From Anaerolineae bacterium (GTDB lineage: Bacteria > Chloroflexota > Anaerolineae > Aggregatilineales > Aggregatilineaceae), in contig JAOSJP010000040.1 of the NCBI GenBank assembly GCA_027494015.1, forward strand, positions 1 to 64,000: a stretch of 64,000 nucleotides of DNA, read 5' to 3'. Positions 26,534-35,567 of this stretch are shown piece after piece. The notes beneath the pieces are model-generated. The model had not been told where the DNA came from, ran no database searches, and saw nothing but the letters and a program-made list of their open reading frames with translations. Both the position numbers and the translations under genes were made by a program. How positions within the stretch are numbered: the stretch's first letter is position 1; every line of letters begins with the position of its first letter.

Positions 26534-26609
26534 TGGCGTGCCTGGAGGGATTCGAACCCCCGGCATCTTGCTCCGTAGGCAAGCGCTCTATCCGCTGAGC
26601 TACAGGCAC
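26534..26609 (-). tRNA. tRNA-Arg(ACG)
   Basis: The cloverleaf is complete: acceptor GTGCCTG/CAGGCAC, D-arm GCTCAGCGGATAGAGC, anticodon stem CTTGC/GCAAG with loop CTACGGA (anticodon ACG, A34 presumably edited to inosine by TadA), and T-arm GGGTTCGAATCCC-type. Discriminator G, and CCA is encoded. 76 bases including CCA. The tadA gene needed for A34 editing is at 54829. Confidence 0.96.
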
Positions 26610-26674
26610 AGGTTACTGTGCGCTGAATCATAGCATAGGCCGGTGGGCTTGACAAGAGTTTTTTCGGGCGTGCT

Positions 26675-26813
26675 CAGGGCAATCGCATCAAAGTCCGCCG
26701 CGCGCCAGCCTACTCGTAGGGGCGTATTGCAATACGCCCCTACGGACCTCACCCCCGCGCAGCGAGGCTGGGGGTGAGGTAGAACAACACGCACGTTTGA
26801 AGCGATTGCCCTG
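26675..26813. mobile_element. MITE family B, internally deleted copy
   Basis: 139 bases between inverted ends CAGGGCAATCGCATCAAA and TTTGAAGCGATTGCCCTG. It contains palindrome D (26716-26743) and a shortened core in which most of the CCTCACCCCC hairpin is missing (CCTCACCCCCGCGCAGCGAG to GGGGGTGAGGT). Outside the deletion it is nearly identical to 31332-31527. No clear target duplication. Confidence 0.82.
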
Positions 26814-26824
26814 GCCCGGCACCT

Positions 26825-26853
26825 GTGACACCAGGCCCAAGCCCTGCTATACT
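26825..26853 (+). promoter_or_regulatory. Promoter of the response regulator-kinase gene
   Basis: GTGACA (26825-26830), 17-base spacer, TATACT (26848-26853). It begins 12 bases after a family B element and leaves an untranslated leader of about 100 bases before ATG 26964. Confidence 0.6.
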
Positions 26854-26963
26854 CCTATGCGGGGTGTGATGCAAGGGATACAGTCCAGGCGCGCAATGAT
26901 AGTCATCAGGACAAACGTCGTCTATACGGCGAGGGCCTGATTTCCCCTGAGCGAGGACGCGCG

Positions 26964-28112
26964 ATGACGCAATCACCCGCTGCTGAGTTCCAGGCCGATG
27001 TTCTGGTTGTGGACGACAGCCAGGCCAATCTTCGTCTGCTGACCGACGTGCTCTCATCACGCGATTACCGGGTTCACGAGGCGCTCAACGGCCCCGAAGC
27101 CCTGCGCATCGCCCAGTCAATTCGCCCCGATCTGGTGCTGCTGGACATCTCCATGCCGGGCATGGATGGCTTCCAGGTGTGCAAGCGACTCAAAGACGAC
27201 GCCCGCACGCGCGATATTCCCGTCATCTTCATCAGCGCATTGAGCGACACCGATGATGTGGTCAGGGGGTTCGAGGTGGGCGGCGTGGATTACATCACCA
27301 AGCCGTTCAAGTTCCGCGAAGTGCTGGCCCGCATCGCCAGCCAGCTCACCCTGGTTCGCCAGCGGCAGGAAATCGAGGCGCTGCGCCGCCAGGATCGCCA
27401 GACGTTCGAGTCGCTCAGCCGCATGAAGAACGAGTTCATCCGCATGGCCACCCACGACCTGCGCAACCCGCTCAATGTCATCCTGGGCTACAGGTCTGTG
27501 CTGCAACGGCTGACGGTTGCCGAGGAGCACCGGGCGCTGATGGACGAGGCGCTCCAGGCGATTGACGATAACGTCGAGAAGATGCGCAAGCTGGTGACCG
27601 ATATGCTCGACCTGGCCCAGATGGAGACAAGCTGGCAGTTCAAGCCAGCGCCGGTGTCACTGGCAGGCTTGCTTGAGAAGGCGGTCGGCAACTTTCATCT
27701 GATCGCTGAGCAAAAGGGAATCACGCTGGCACTCACGCCGCCCACAGAAGACACAACCGTTATCGTGGACGCCAGCGCCATCACCCGCGTGGTGGACAAC
27801 CTGATCGTCAACGCGCTCAAATACACGCCGCCAGGCGAGCGCATCGCCGTGCGCGCGAAACTGCGCGGCCAGCACGCGATCATCCAGGTCGGCGATACCG
27901 GCATCGGCATCCCGCCGGAAGATGTGCCCCACGTCTTTGACGCATTCTATCGCGTCAAGCGGGCCAGCACCCCCGATGTCGAAGGAACCGGGCTGGGCCT
28001 GTCCATCGTCAAGGCGATTGTCGAGCGGCACGGGGGCCACATTGACGTGCGCAGCAAGGTCGGCACGGGCAGCGTGTTCAGCGTCGTCCTGCCGCGCGGG
28101 TCACGCTCCTGA
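26964..28112 (+). CDS. Hybrid response regulator / sensor histidine kinase
   Basis: 382 residues: receiver domain first (VVDDSQAN, phospho-acceptor Asp61 in LLDISMPGMDG, Lys in ITKPFKF), a short coiled linker, HisKA with H-box MATHDLRNPL (His164), and HATPase_c with DNLIVNALKYTP, VGDTGIGIPPED and GTGLGLSIVK. It is soluble with no sensor domain or transmembrane segment, so it probably takes phosphate or a protein signal from another kinase. No cognate output regulator is adjacent. It starts after GAGCGAGGA. It converges on the S41 gene. Confidence 0.95.
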   Translation: MTQSPAAEFQADVLVVDDSQANLRLLTDVLSSRDYRVHEALNGPEALRIAQSIRPDLVLLDISMPGMDGFQVCKRLKDDARTRDIPVIFISALSDTDDVVRGFEVGGVDYITKPFKFREVLARIASQLTLVRQRQEIEALRRQDRQTFESLSRMKNEFIRMATHDLRNPLNVILGYRSVLQRLTVAEEHRALMDEALQAIDDNVEKMRKLVTDMLDLAQMETSWQFKPAPVSLAGLLEKAVGNFHLIAEQKGITLALTPPTEDTTVIVDASAITRVVDNLIVNALKYTPPGERIAVRAKLRGQHAIIQVGDTGIGIPPEDVPHVFDAFYRVKRASTPDVEGTGLGLSIVKAIVERHGGHIDVRSKVGTGSVFSVVLPRGSRS

Positions 28113-28121
28113 ACGCTCGGC

Positions 28122-30035
28122 TCACTCCCCGCCCAACAGCGCTGCTTCTGCCGCCTGCAGCACCTCGTCCTGCGGCGAGATGACGCTCTCCCACGTGCGC
28201 GGCACGCGCACGTCGGGCAGCACGCCCGTCCCCTCGATGAGCGCCTGGCCGGTGATCGGATCGGTGGGCCGCCCGGTGGGAATCTGCATCTGCAACCCGC
28301 CAGGCAGCAGATATTGGCCGTCGCCCACCTCGCCGGTGAAGCCGCCGCTTGGCGTCTCGCCGACGACCAGCGCGCGGCCTTCGTGTTGCAGCGCGTAGAC
28401 AAACAGATCGCCCGCGCTGCCCGTCATCTCATTGACCAGCACGGTCAGCGGCCCGGCGTAGGCAGGCTCGCTGAGCAGCACCTCGATGAAGCCGCGATAG
28501 GCGAATGCGCCTGTGCCGTCGGCATAGTAGAGGTCGGACAGCCGCTCGTAATCCCCCGTGAAGTGCCCGGCGATGTCCATTGCCAGTTGCACCAGCCCGC
28601 CGCTGTTATCGCGCAGATCGAGCACGATCCCCGGCACGCCGGCCTCCGTTAGCTCGCTCAGCGCCTCGCTGAAGCGCGCCCCCATCTGGCTGACCTCCTG
28701 CGAGAAGCTGTTGACGCGGATATAGCCCAGGCCCGACGGCAAGACATACGACTCGATGGGATCGCCGAACATCGCCCCGCCAAACGCGGCCAGAATCGCG
28801 TTGATGTCGGCGCTGCGCAGAAGGGTGGCGCTGCGTTCCCGGCCTCCGGGCGTGTGCCAGGTCAGCCCCACCGAGGAGCCGACTGGCCCCTGGAGCATGG
28901 TCGCTGCCTGCAGGTAGCGCCGGCTGTGCGGCGTAGAGGCGCTGGTCAGCAGCAGCGGGGTCTCGTCGAGCGCCTGCAGCGCAGGGGAGCCATCCACTTC
29001 CACCAGCACGTCGCCCGCGCGGATGCCCGCATCGCCCGCCGCCGACCGCCGCCCCACCTCAGCGACCACGACTTCGCCCGCGTCCGTCACCGTCAGCCGG
29101 TTGATGCCGACTCCGCCCAGCAGAAAGTTCTGCATCACGGGCAGTGAGACGTAGCCGATGTGCGTGTCGGGGATCAGGTTGCCAAAGCGGGTGATGATCA
29201 GGTGAAAGTCCAGGTCATTGGTCGCGCGCCTGACCAGCGGTGTGATCTCAGCGTAGATGGCGTCCCAGTCAAGGGCTTTCTCGGCGCTGAAGGGGTAGGT
29301 TTCTGCCGTGCGCCGGAAGAGCGTCTCCCAGGCGTCGAGATAGCTCATGTGCGAATAATCGTTGAGGCTGCCGAAGCTCTCGACGATGGGGAAGGTGACG
29401 GCAGGCTCGCGCAGCAGGGTGAACGGGTCTGTCTCTAACGAGATCACGTTCCAACCGGCGGGCAGCGTCAGCAGCGGGTCGTCGGCGGTGAAGGCCACGC
29501 CGTCCGCGCCGAATCCGGCGGGGAACTGCTCGCCCTCGTCCGGCGTCCAGACGATGACGTGACCGCCGATGATCTGGAAGGTCAGCGGCTCCAGCCGGGC
29601 CGACATGTCGAGCGGCATCTCGCCGCGATTCATCCGCTCGTCGCCCCGGAACTCGATGAAGGTCGCCGCCGCGAAGATGCGCACGGCGGGCGGGGTGGTC
29701 GCGTCGCCGTCGAAGTCGAGCGGCTGGCCTGCCGGAATCTCCGGCAGAGTAAGGGTGTACTCGCCGCTGACGATGTCGCCGTCCAGCGTGCCGAGCACCT
29801 GCGTCTCGTCCGGCGGCTGGAAGTCGAAGTCGCCCAGCACTATCCCGGACAGATCATAGAGCAGCACGCCGGTCTGCGCGCCAATGGTGGGGTATATCGG
29901 GTTGGTGGTGGTGTAGCTGCCGCTGATCAGGCGCGGGCCGGCGGCAGCTTCCTGCGCGCGCGAAGGCGCGCCCGCCGAGTGAAATGCGCCCCCCATCACG
30001 AACACGATCACCACGACGAGCGCCATGCGTTTCAT
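28122..30035 (-). CDS. Secreted S41 family peptidase with PDZ domain
   Basis: 637 residues from ATG 30035, behind GAGAGGAAAC; upstream ATG 30134 lacks a site. The signal peptide MKRMALVVVIVFVMGGAFHS is followed by AGAPSRAQE. Residues ~30-200 form a domain I do not recognise. A PDZ segment follows (VGINRL, DVLVEVDGSPALQALDETPL). The C-terminal protease domain has GLGYIRVNSFS, LDLRDNSGGLVQLAM and TGSAGDLF with likely nucleophile Ser540, then VVGETPSGGF. It resembles the tricorn-core/CPP-type S41B branch rather than CtpA, which has a Lys dyad. Acts outside the membrane. Confidence 0.9.
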   Translation of the reverse strand: MKRMALVVVIVFVMGGAFHSAGAPSRAQEAAAGPRLISGSYTTTNPIYPTIGAQTGVLLYDLSGIVLGDFDFQPPDETQVLGTLDGDIVSGEYTLTLPEIPAGQPLDFDGDATTPPAVRIFAAATFIEFRGDERMNRGEMPLDMSARLEPLTFQIIGGHVIVWTPDEGEQFPAGFGADGVAFTADDPLLTLPAGWNVISLETDPFTLLREPAVTFPIVESFGSLNDYSHMSYLDAWETLFRRTAETYPFSAEKALDWDAIYAEITPLVRRATNDLDFHLIITRFGNLIPDTHIGYVSLPVMQNFLLGGVGINRLTVTDAGEVVVAEVGRRSAAGDAGIRAGDVLVEVDGSPALQALDETPLLLTSASTPHSRRYLQAATMLQGPVGSSVGLTWHTPGGRERSATLLRSADINAILAAFGGAMFGDPIESYVLPSGLGYIRVNSFSQEVSQMGARFSEALSELTEAGVPGIVLDLRDNSGGLVQLAMDIAGHFTGDYERLSDLYYADGTGAFAYRGFIEVLLSEPAYAGPLTVLVNEMTGSAGDLFVYALQHEGRALVVGETPSGGFTGEVGDGQYLLPGGLQMQIPTGRPTDPITGQALIEGTGVLPDVRVPRTWESVISPQDEVLQAAEAALLGGE

Positions 30036-30140
30036 GTTCGTTTCCTCTCGCTTGACTCGAAGCGTGCTGCCTAGCTTATAACGCAAAGCCAGGGAGATGA
30101 CCAGTAAGGACGGCTGCTCGGGTGCGCCCCGCACGGCAAT

Positions 30141-30174
30141 AGACTTCCGAAGTTTTCGGAAACTTCGGAAGTCT
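30141..30174. repeat. Palindrome C copy
   Basis: AGACTTCCGAAG half-sites around TTTTCGGAAA. The left flank GGTGCGCCCCGCACGGCAAT is repeated in inverted form beside the copy at 42364-42396, so the unit is longer than the hairpin alone. Confidence 0.9.
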
Positions 30175-30209
30175 GGCTACACAGCCACCCTTATCGCAGC
30201 TACTCTCCC

Positions 30210-30236
30210 GTAGGGGCTATTGCAATACGCCCCTAT
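30210..30236. repeat. Palindrome D, worn copy
   Basis: GTAGGGGCTATTGCAATACG followed by CCCCTAT, one base short of the intact family D palindromes at 26716 and 31373. It lies just before the end of the GNAT gene. Confidence 0.75.
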
Positions 30237-30276
30237 GGACCTCCCCCCAGCCCGGCGCTGGCGTGTCGCGCCGCCC

Positions 30277-31224
30277 TCACATCGCCAGGGTGAGCATCAG
30301 CAGGTCGTCCGCGCCGCCGAGATCGTGCCCGCTGACCATGCGCACCCGTGTGTGCACGATGCGCAGCCCGGCGGCGAGCGCCCATTCCAGCAGCGCGCTC
30401 TGCTGCCCATTGACCGGCAGCACCAGCCCCATCTGCCCCAGGCGCTCGGCGTAGAGCTGCATCTCGCTCAGGTAGCGTGGCCAGTGCTCCACCGCGCCGG
30501 GCAGGCAGGCCGCTGCCTCGACGGTGAGGTGCGTCTGCATCCCTTCCAGGCGGCGCGGCTTGTGGCGCAGCACGGCGAAGGCGACCGCCTGGCCGTCCTC
30601 GCGCCAGATCAGCGTGCGCCCCGCTTCTTCGTCGTCCAGCCAGCGCGCCGCCGGGGTGGGGTCGAGGCCGGGGGCCAGCCGCCCGGCGACTTCGCGCAAG
30701 GCCCCGCCGCCGCTCCACACCTCGAAATGGGTGCTGCTGGCGGCGAGGACCTCGCCCTGGAGCAGGCAGGTCAGGGTGCGCAGCGCCAGGCCCAGCCGTG
30801 TGTAGAGCGCGATGTTCTTGCCGCTCTCTGGCATCGTCTCCAGGGCGAGCGTCTGGCAGCCGGCCTGGCGCAGCAGCTCCAGCCCGGCGGCGGTCACCGC
30901 CCGCCCCAGGCCGAGTCCCTGGCTCGCCGGGGCGACGCCGAGCGTGCCCAGCCAGCCGAGCACCCCCCACACATGCGTGAAGCAGTAGCCGACCACGTAC
31001 CCTGGCGGGGACTCGACCACCACGCCCGGATACGGGCGGCGCACGGCGGCGTTCAGGTTTTCGGGCGTGCGCAGGCGCAGCGGGCGCACCAGGCGGCGCT
31101 GCTGGCGGCGATACAGCTCAAAGGCGTCGCGGTCAATCTGGGCCACGGCCTTCAGATCGGCGGGCGTCATGACGCGCGTGCGATAGGGGGGGAACTCGCG
31201 TAGTTCGTCGGGCAGCACGGGCAC
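30277..31224 (-). CDS. GNAT family N-acetyltransferase
   Basis: 315 residues. The N-terminal GNAT domain has the acetyl-CoA loop GVAPASQGLGLGRAV (about residues 96-110) and LALETMPESGKNIALYTRLG, the fourth beta-strand region. The C-terminal ~150 residues have a second GNAT-like half that lacks a clear CoA loop, a common two-domain arrangement. Substrate unknown. The minus-strand neighbours on both sides are separated by repeats. Confidence 0.87.
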   Translation of the reverse strand: MPVLPDELREFPPYRTRVMTPADLKAVAQIDRDAFELYRRQQRRLVRPLRLRTPENLNAAVRRPYPGVVVESPPGYVVGYCFTHVWGVLGWLGTLGVAPASQGLGLGRAVTAAGLELLRQAGCQTLALETMPESGKNIALYTRLGLALRTLTCLLQGEVLAASSTHFEVWSGGGALREVAGRLAPGLDPTPAARWLDDEEAGRTLIWREDGQAVAFAVLRHKPRRLEGMQTHLTVEAAACLPGAVEHWPRYLSEMQLYAERLGQMGLVLPVNGQQSALLEWALAAGLRIVHTRVRMVSGHDLGGADDLLMLTLAM

Positions 31225-31248
31225 GATGGGCGACCTCGAGGGTAGAGG

Positions 31249-31277
31249 GTGGTTGGTTGTTGGTTGTTGGTTGTCAG
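31249..31277. repeat. TTGGTTG-type heptamer array, left member
   Basis: GGTTGGTTGTTGGTTGTTGG, paired with the inverted CCAATCACCAATAAC array at 31610-31632. Together they enclose the family B element. A GGCCGGT duplication and TTCAGTTTTCAGTG follow. Confidence 0.65.
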
Positions 31278-31331
31278 TGGCCGGTGGCCGGTGAGCAGTG
31301 TTCAGTTTTCAGTGATTAGACAGGAGCGCCC

Positions 31332-31527
31332 CAGGGCAATCGCATCAAAGTCCGCCGCGCGCCAGCCTACTCGTAGGGGCGTATTGCAATACGCCCCTAC
31401 GGACCTCACCCCCGCTCGGCGCTGGCGCGCCTCGCCGCCCCTCTCCGTCAACGGAGAGGGGGCAAGCCGAGCGCAGCGAGGCTGGGGGTGAGGTAGAACA
31501 ACACGCACGTTTGAAGCGATTGCCCTG
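31332..31527. mobile_element. MITE family B, full-length copy
   Basis: 196 bases, ends CAGGGCAATCGCATCAAA and TTTGAAGCGATTGCCCTG. Interior: CCGCCGCGCGCCAGCC, palindrome D (31373-31400), full core hairpin (CCTCACCCCCGCTCGG to GAGGCTGGGGGTGAGGT), AGAACAACACGCACG. AGGAGC occurs just right of the right end and four bases left of the left end, so a target duplication is possible but not clean. Confidence 0.85.
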
Positions 31528-31669
31528 AGGAGCATCCCCTTGCGATCTCCCTTGAAGATCGTTGCCCGTTGGCTGCGGCGGCGATGCGCCGCGATCACAC
31601 CCTAGCTGCCAGCCACCAATCACCAATAACTAAAGACTTTTCTCGCTCATTGTGAGCCAGGAGCGCCGC

Positions 31670-32632
31670 TCACGCAAGCGCCCAAACCCGCTCGCGCACC
31701 CAGGCGTAGCGCCGCGCGCGCTGCGCCAGCAGGCCGGGCGGCAGGTCGGCCACGCCGGTCACTTCCAGGGCGAACGAGGCCGCGACCGCGCCGTAACAGG
31801 CCGCCTGCGCCAGGTCGCCGGTCTCGACCCAGCCGGCGAGGAAGGCCCCGCAGTAGGTGTTGCCCGCGCCGGTCTGATCCACTACCTGGGCGACGGGGAC
31901 GGCGGGCACGCGCAGCAGAGCAGGATGCCCGCGCGCGCCCACGAGCGATCCCTGCGCGCCCAGGCGCAGCGCGGCGATCCGCGCGCCGTCGTCCAGCATG
32001 GCCCGCACCAGCGCCGCCGGATCGTCGAAGCCGTAGACGAGCGACGCTTCCAGGTGATTGGGCGAGACGATGTCAGCGCTCGCCAGCGCCGGGCGGAACT
32101 CCGCGTCGTAGCCCGGCACCATGATCTGTTGCAGCGGCTCCCACAGCAGCGTCGCCGCCGGGAAGCGCGCCCGCCAGGCGGGAAGCTGGGCCGCGTCGCG
32201 CAGCAGGTAGACGGCCCGCGCCCCGCCGTAGACGGGAGGAAGCTGGTCGGGGAGCGGCTCGTAGACGAACGGGTCGAGCGCGTCCACGCGCCACACCTCG
32301 GTGCGCCGGCCGTCCGGCTCGAACAACTGCCAGGCGCGGGCCTGCGGCAGGTCGCGCACGACGAGGCCGCGCGTGTCGAAGTCGCGGGCCAGGCGGCGGC
32401 GCGCCTGTTGGGGGAGATCGCGCCCGACACAGGCGAAGATTCCCGCGCGCTGGCCCCAGATCAGCAGCCCGGCGGCGGCGTGCGAGACCGCACCGCCCAA
32501 CACGCCCATCTGCGTCCGGCCATCGGGGTGCACGATGTCGTCAATGATGATCCCGCCCACGCACAGGTAGGCGGGTGCGTCGTCCGTAGTGAGCGTCACG
32601 GGTTTCGCTCCGCCAGAAGGGTTTTGAGTCAT
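31670..32632 (-). CDS. PfkB-family carbohydrate/nucleoside kinase with GAGN active site
   Basis: 320 residues of the ribokinase fold (VGGIIIDDIV, GGAVSHAAAG, and DIVSPNHLEASLVYG). The C-terminal signature is DQTGAGNTYCGAF: the usual catalytic Asp of DTxGAGD is Asn258. A neighbouring kinase gene carries the same change, so it is a subfamily trait (I recall GAGN in Mak32-like proteins, unverified). It is last in an operon with psuG, suggesting pseudouridine or a similar C-nucleoside as substrate. Kinase activity is uncertain because of the Asn. Confidence 0.85.
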   Translation of the reverse strand: MTQNPSGGAKPVTLTTDDAPAYLCVGGIIIDDIVHPDGRTQMGVLGGAVSHAAAGLLIWGQRAGIFACVGRDLPQQARRRLARDFDTRGLVVRDLPQARAWQLFEPDGRRTEVWRVDALDPFVYEPLPDQLPPVYGGARAVYLLRDAAQLPAWRARFPAATLLWEPLQQIMVPGYDAEFRPALASADIVSPNHLEASLVYGFDDPAALVRAMLDDGARIAALRLGAQGSLVGARGHPALLRVPAVPVAQVVDQTGAGNTYCGAFLAGWVETGDLAQAACYGAVAASFALEVTGVADLPPGLLAQRARRYAWVRERVWALA

Positions 32633-32695
32633 GAGTCGTGAGTCATGAGATTGCCACCTGTTCTAGGCTCACGACTCACAACTCACGACTCATCA
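32628..32695. repeat. GAGTCAT heptamer array with inverted partner
   Basis: GAGTCATGAGTCGTGAGTCA is followed by inverted GGCTCACGACTCACAACTC, between two kinase genes. The last codons and the stop of the second kinase (VMSREL, stop at 32676) are read from the array itself. Confidence 0.75.
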
Positions 32696-33621
32696 CCAAC
32701 GATACCAGCCCCGCCCGCGCTTCGTCCAGGCGGCGAGCGTAGTTGTGCGGGTCGGGGGGCGACGGCGGCAGGCCAATCTGCTCGACCAGGTACGAGGCGG
32801 CGGCGCTGGCGTGGCAGGCCGCCTCGCCAATCCCCTCGTCCAGCCGGGCCAGCAGCGCCCCGCAGAAAGCGTTGCCCGCGCCGACCGTGTCCACGACCGC
32901 CGCCCGCACGGCAGGCACGTGAACGCCGCGCCCCGCCTGCAAATCCCACACGTCCGCGCCGTCCGGCCCGCGTCGCAGCGCCAGCACCCGCCCGCCCAAC
33001 GCGCGGAAGCGAGCGAACACGGCGGCAGGCTCCGCCTCACCGGTGAGGCGCGTCGCCTCCTCCCAGGTGGGCGAGAAGACGGCGCACGCCGCCAGCAGGT
33101 CGCGCAGGGCGTCGTCGCTCAGCGGGCGCTGCGGCGCGCGGAACGGCTCCAGGCTGACGGTGCGCCCCTCCTCCGTCAGTTCGGCGGCGAAGGCGGCGGC
33201 TCCCGGCTCGTCCGGGTGAATCCCCCCAGTGAAAACGGCGGGCGGCGCGGTACGCCTCCGGCAACACGTCCCAGCGCCGCGCGAGCTGTGCGCCGAGCGT
33301 CTGCGGCGGCACGCGCCAGACCTGCGTCCGCCGCCCGTCGGCCTCGGTCACCTGCCAGGCGCGCGGCGTCGGCAGGTCGCTGACGCGCACGCCGCTCAGG
33401 TCAATCCCCGCCGCGCGCAGCGGCGCGAGCGCCGCCGCGTCCAGGTCGGCCCCCACGCCCGCCACCAATCCAACCGACGCGCCGGAGCCAAGCGCGGCGG
33501 CCATGCCCCAGGCGGTCTGCGCGCCGCCCCCGCCGAGGACGCCCATGTGCGTCGTGCCGTCGGGCAGCACGATGTCATCCAGGATGAGGCCGAAGGTCAC
33601 GCAGTCAATCATGCGCCGCAT
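32676..33621 (-). pseudogene. Second PfkB-family kinase, frameshifted at a C6 run
   Basis: N-terminal frame from ATG 33621 (or 33612): CVTFGLILDDIVLPDG, MGVLGGGGAQTAWGM, and AARRFHWG, where it goes out of frame at a C6 run (33222-33227). Dropping one base restores IHPDEPGAAAFAAELTEEGR and the rest to VDTVGAGNAFCGALLARLDE, ending at 32676. It is closely related to the kinase at 31670 and has the same GAGN motif. It lies directly after psuG. Either a broken paralogue or a base-call error. Confidence 0.8.
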
Positions 33622-33635
33622 TCTCTGGGGCGAGG

Positions 33636-34544
33636 CTAACGCGCCAGCGCAACCGCGATCTGCGCCCCGACGCGGGCATTGTTGACCAGCGCGGCGATGT
33701 TGGCCCGCTGCGAGCGCCCGCCGGTCAGTTCCAGCACCTTGCTCAGCACGAAGGGCGTCAGCGCCTTGCCGTGCACGCCGGCCTTCTCGGCCTGGCGCGT
33801 AGCCTCGGCGATGGCCGCCTCCGCTTCGCTGGCGGGCAGCGCGTCCGCCTCCGGCACGGGCACCGTCACCAGCGTGCCGTGCCCCAGGCCCAGCCGCCTG
33901 CGCGCAGTGACGATGGCCGCCACCTGTTGCGGCGTGTCCACGCGCTGATCCACAGGCAGCCCGCTGGAGCGGCTGTAGAAGGCAGGCAGCGTGTCGGTGC
34001 CATAGCCGAGGATGGGCACGCCCTGCGTCTCCAGCACTTCGAGCGTCAGCGGCAGATCGAGGATGGACTTGGCCCCAGCGCAGATCACCGTGACCGGCGT
34101 GCGCCCCAGCTCGATCAGGTCGGCGGACATGTCCTGCGGGTGCCCGCGATGCACCCCGCCGATCCCGCCAGTGGCGAAGACCTCGATCCCGGCGCTGTGG
34201 GCGACGATCATCGTGCCGGCGACGGTCGTCGCGCCGTGCCCGCCCAGCCCAACGATGATGGACAGGTCGCGGCGCGAGCACTTGCGCACCCCCGCCTGGC
34301 CCAGCCCGGCCAGCAGCTCGATCTGCGCCGCGCTCAGCCCGACGGTGATACGCCCGTCCAGCACGGCGATAGTCGCCGGGACGGCTCCCTCCGCGCGGAT
34401 GGCCTCCTCCATGGCCAGCGCCGTTTCAACGTTGGCCGGGTAGGCGAAGCCGTGCGTGATCAGCGTGGATTCGAGGGCGACGACCGGCGACCCGGCCAGC
34501 AGCGCCGCGCCCACTTCAGCGGAGAAAACCAGCGCATCGTGCAT
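33636..34544 (-). CDS. psuG: Pseudouridine-5'-phosphate glycosidase PsuG
   Basis: 302 residues. Splits pseudouridine 5'-phosphate to ribose 5-phosphate and uracil. Known catalytic residues are present in context: Glu25 in VALESTLITHGF, Lys88 in VRKCSRRDL and Lys159 in CAGAKSILDL, with the signature FATGGIGGVHRGHPQDMSAD. Length matches the family. It is first in a minus-strand operon with two PfkB-like kinases, consistent with a kinase making the phosphate substrate. Confidence 0.96.
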   Translation of the reverse strand: MHDALVFSAEVGAALLAGSPVVALESTLITHGFAYPANVETALAMEEAIRAEGAVPATIAVLDGRITVGLSAAQIELLAGLGQAGVRKCSRRDLSIIVGLGGHGATTVAGTMIVAHSAGIEVFATGGIGGVHRGHPQDMSADLIELGRTPVTVICAGAKSILDLPLTLEVLETQGVPILGYGTDTLPAFYSRSSGLPVDQRVDTPQQVAAIVTARRRLGLGHGTLVTVPVPEADALPASEAEAAIAEATRQAEKAGVHGKALTPFVLSKVLELTGGRSQRANIAALVNNARVGAQIAVALAR

Positions 34545-34577
34545 GGTGCAGCCTCTTTCGCAGGAGTATGGCGGGCG

Positions 34578-35531
34578 TCAGCGCGCGTCGAGCAGCACCG
34601 CGTCCGCCCAGAAATACGGGTATAGCGTGCGCGCGGTCACCTGAGTGAATCCCGCCGCGCGCAGGTCGTCCGTCCAGCCCTGGATGGGGCCTTCCCAGTT
34701 GGTGCGCGCCGCCGCCCGGTCGAACGCGCCGAAGAACACCGGCAGCAGGAAACCCTGGGCGACCAGCCCGCCGTCGCCGTCGTACTCGGCCAGACCGCGC
34801 TCGTAGCGCGCCACGAAGTAGCGAACACGCTCCGGGCTGAGCGGCGCGGCGAACTGCGGGGCGTCGAACTCAGCGATTACCACGCGCGCGCCGTGCGCCC
34901 GCAGCCAGCGAAAGGCCGCCGGGCGCTCGTCCGGCGGGATGGATTGCAGGCTCCACGTCGCCTGGATCACGTCCCACAGCCCGCGCTGCCCCTCCGCGCT
35001 GATCATGAAGTCAGCCAGCGTGAGGCCATGCGCCCGGTGAACAATCCCGCGCGCTTCCAGCGCGGCGCGCGCAGCGGCGAGCAGCGCCGCCGACGGCTCG
35101 ACCAGGTCGAGGCGGGTCACGGCGGGCGTCAGCGCGGGGAGCAGCGCCAGGCCGTCGCCCACGCCGATGTCCAGCAGGCGCAGCGACTCGTACTGCGCGT
35201 AGATCGCGCGCAGCGCCGCGCTGGCCGCCGCGTACAGGCCAACATTGCCGCCGCCGCGAATGAACGCGGCGAAAGCTGTTCTGTCATCGTAGACGCGCGT
35301 TGCGCCCGCCCCGACGACGCGCGCCAGGTACGCCATCGCCTGGGCGTAGACGCGGCTCTCCGGCCTGCGCTCGGCGGCGAGTGTCGCCCAGCGCGCGGCA
35401 CGATCCGGCTCACCTTCGGCGAAAGCGATCAGCGCCAGGTAGAGACACTCGCCCGCGCCGGATGGAGTTGCCTCGCGCACGGCGGCGTACCCGCCGGCGG
35501 CGTAGCGTTGCCAGAGCGTTTCCAGGGGCAC
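34578..35531 (-). CDS. Class I SAM-dependent methyltransferase-like protein
   Basis: About 317 residues from GTG 35531, chosen because GGAAGGA lies 7 bases upstream and a matched promoter lies behind it; the open frame continues upstream into repeat DNA. An N-terminal helical part (LALIAFAEGEPDRAARWATLAAERR) precedes a Rossmann methyltransferase fold with motif I LLDIGVGDGLALLPAL, acidic motif II DLVEPSAA, and VIQATWSLQSIPPDERPAAF. Substrate unknown. It ends 33 bases before psuG begins, on the same strand. Confidence 0.82.
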   Translation of the reverse strand: MPLETLWQRYAAGGYAAVREATPSGAGECLYLALIAFAEGEPDRAARWATLAAERRPESRVYAQAMAYLARVVGAGATRVYDDRTAFAAFIRGGGNVGLYAAASAALRAIYAQYESLRLLDIGVGDGLALLPALTPAVTRLDLVEPSAALLAAARAALEARGIVHRAHGLTLADFMISAEGQRGLWDVIQATWSLQSIPPDERPAAFRWLRAHGARVVIAEFDAPQFAAPLSPERVRYFVARYERGLAEYDGDGGLVAQGFLLPVFFGAFDRAAARTNWEGPIQGWTDDLRAAGFTQVTARTLYPYFWADAVLLDAR

Positions 35532-35567
35532 CGGCCCGTCCTTCCATATTAGCCAAGCCAGGGGTCT

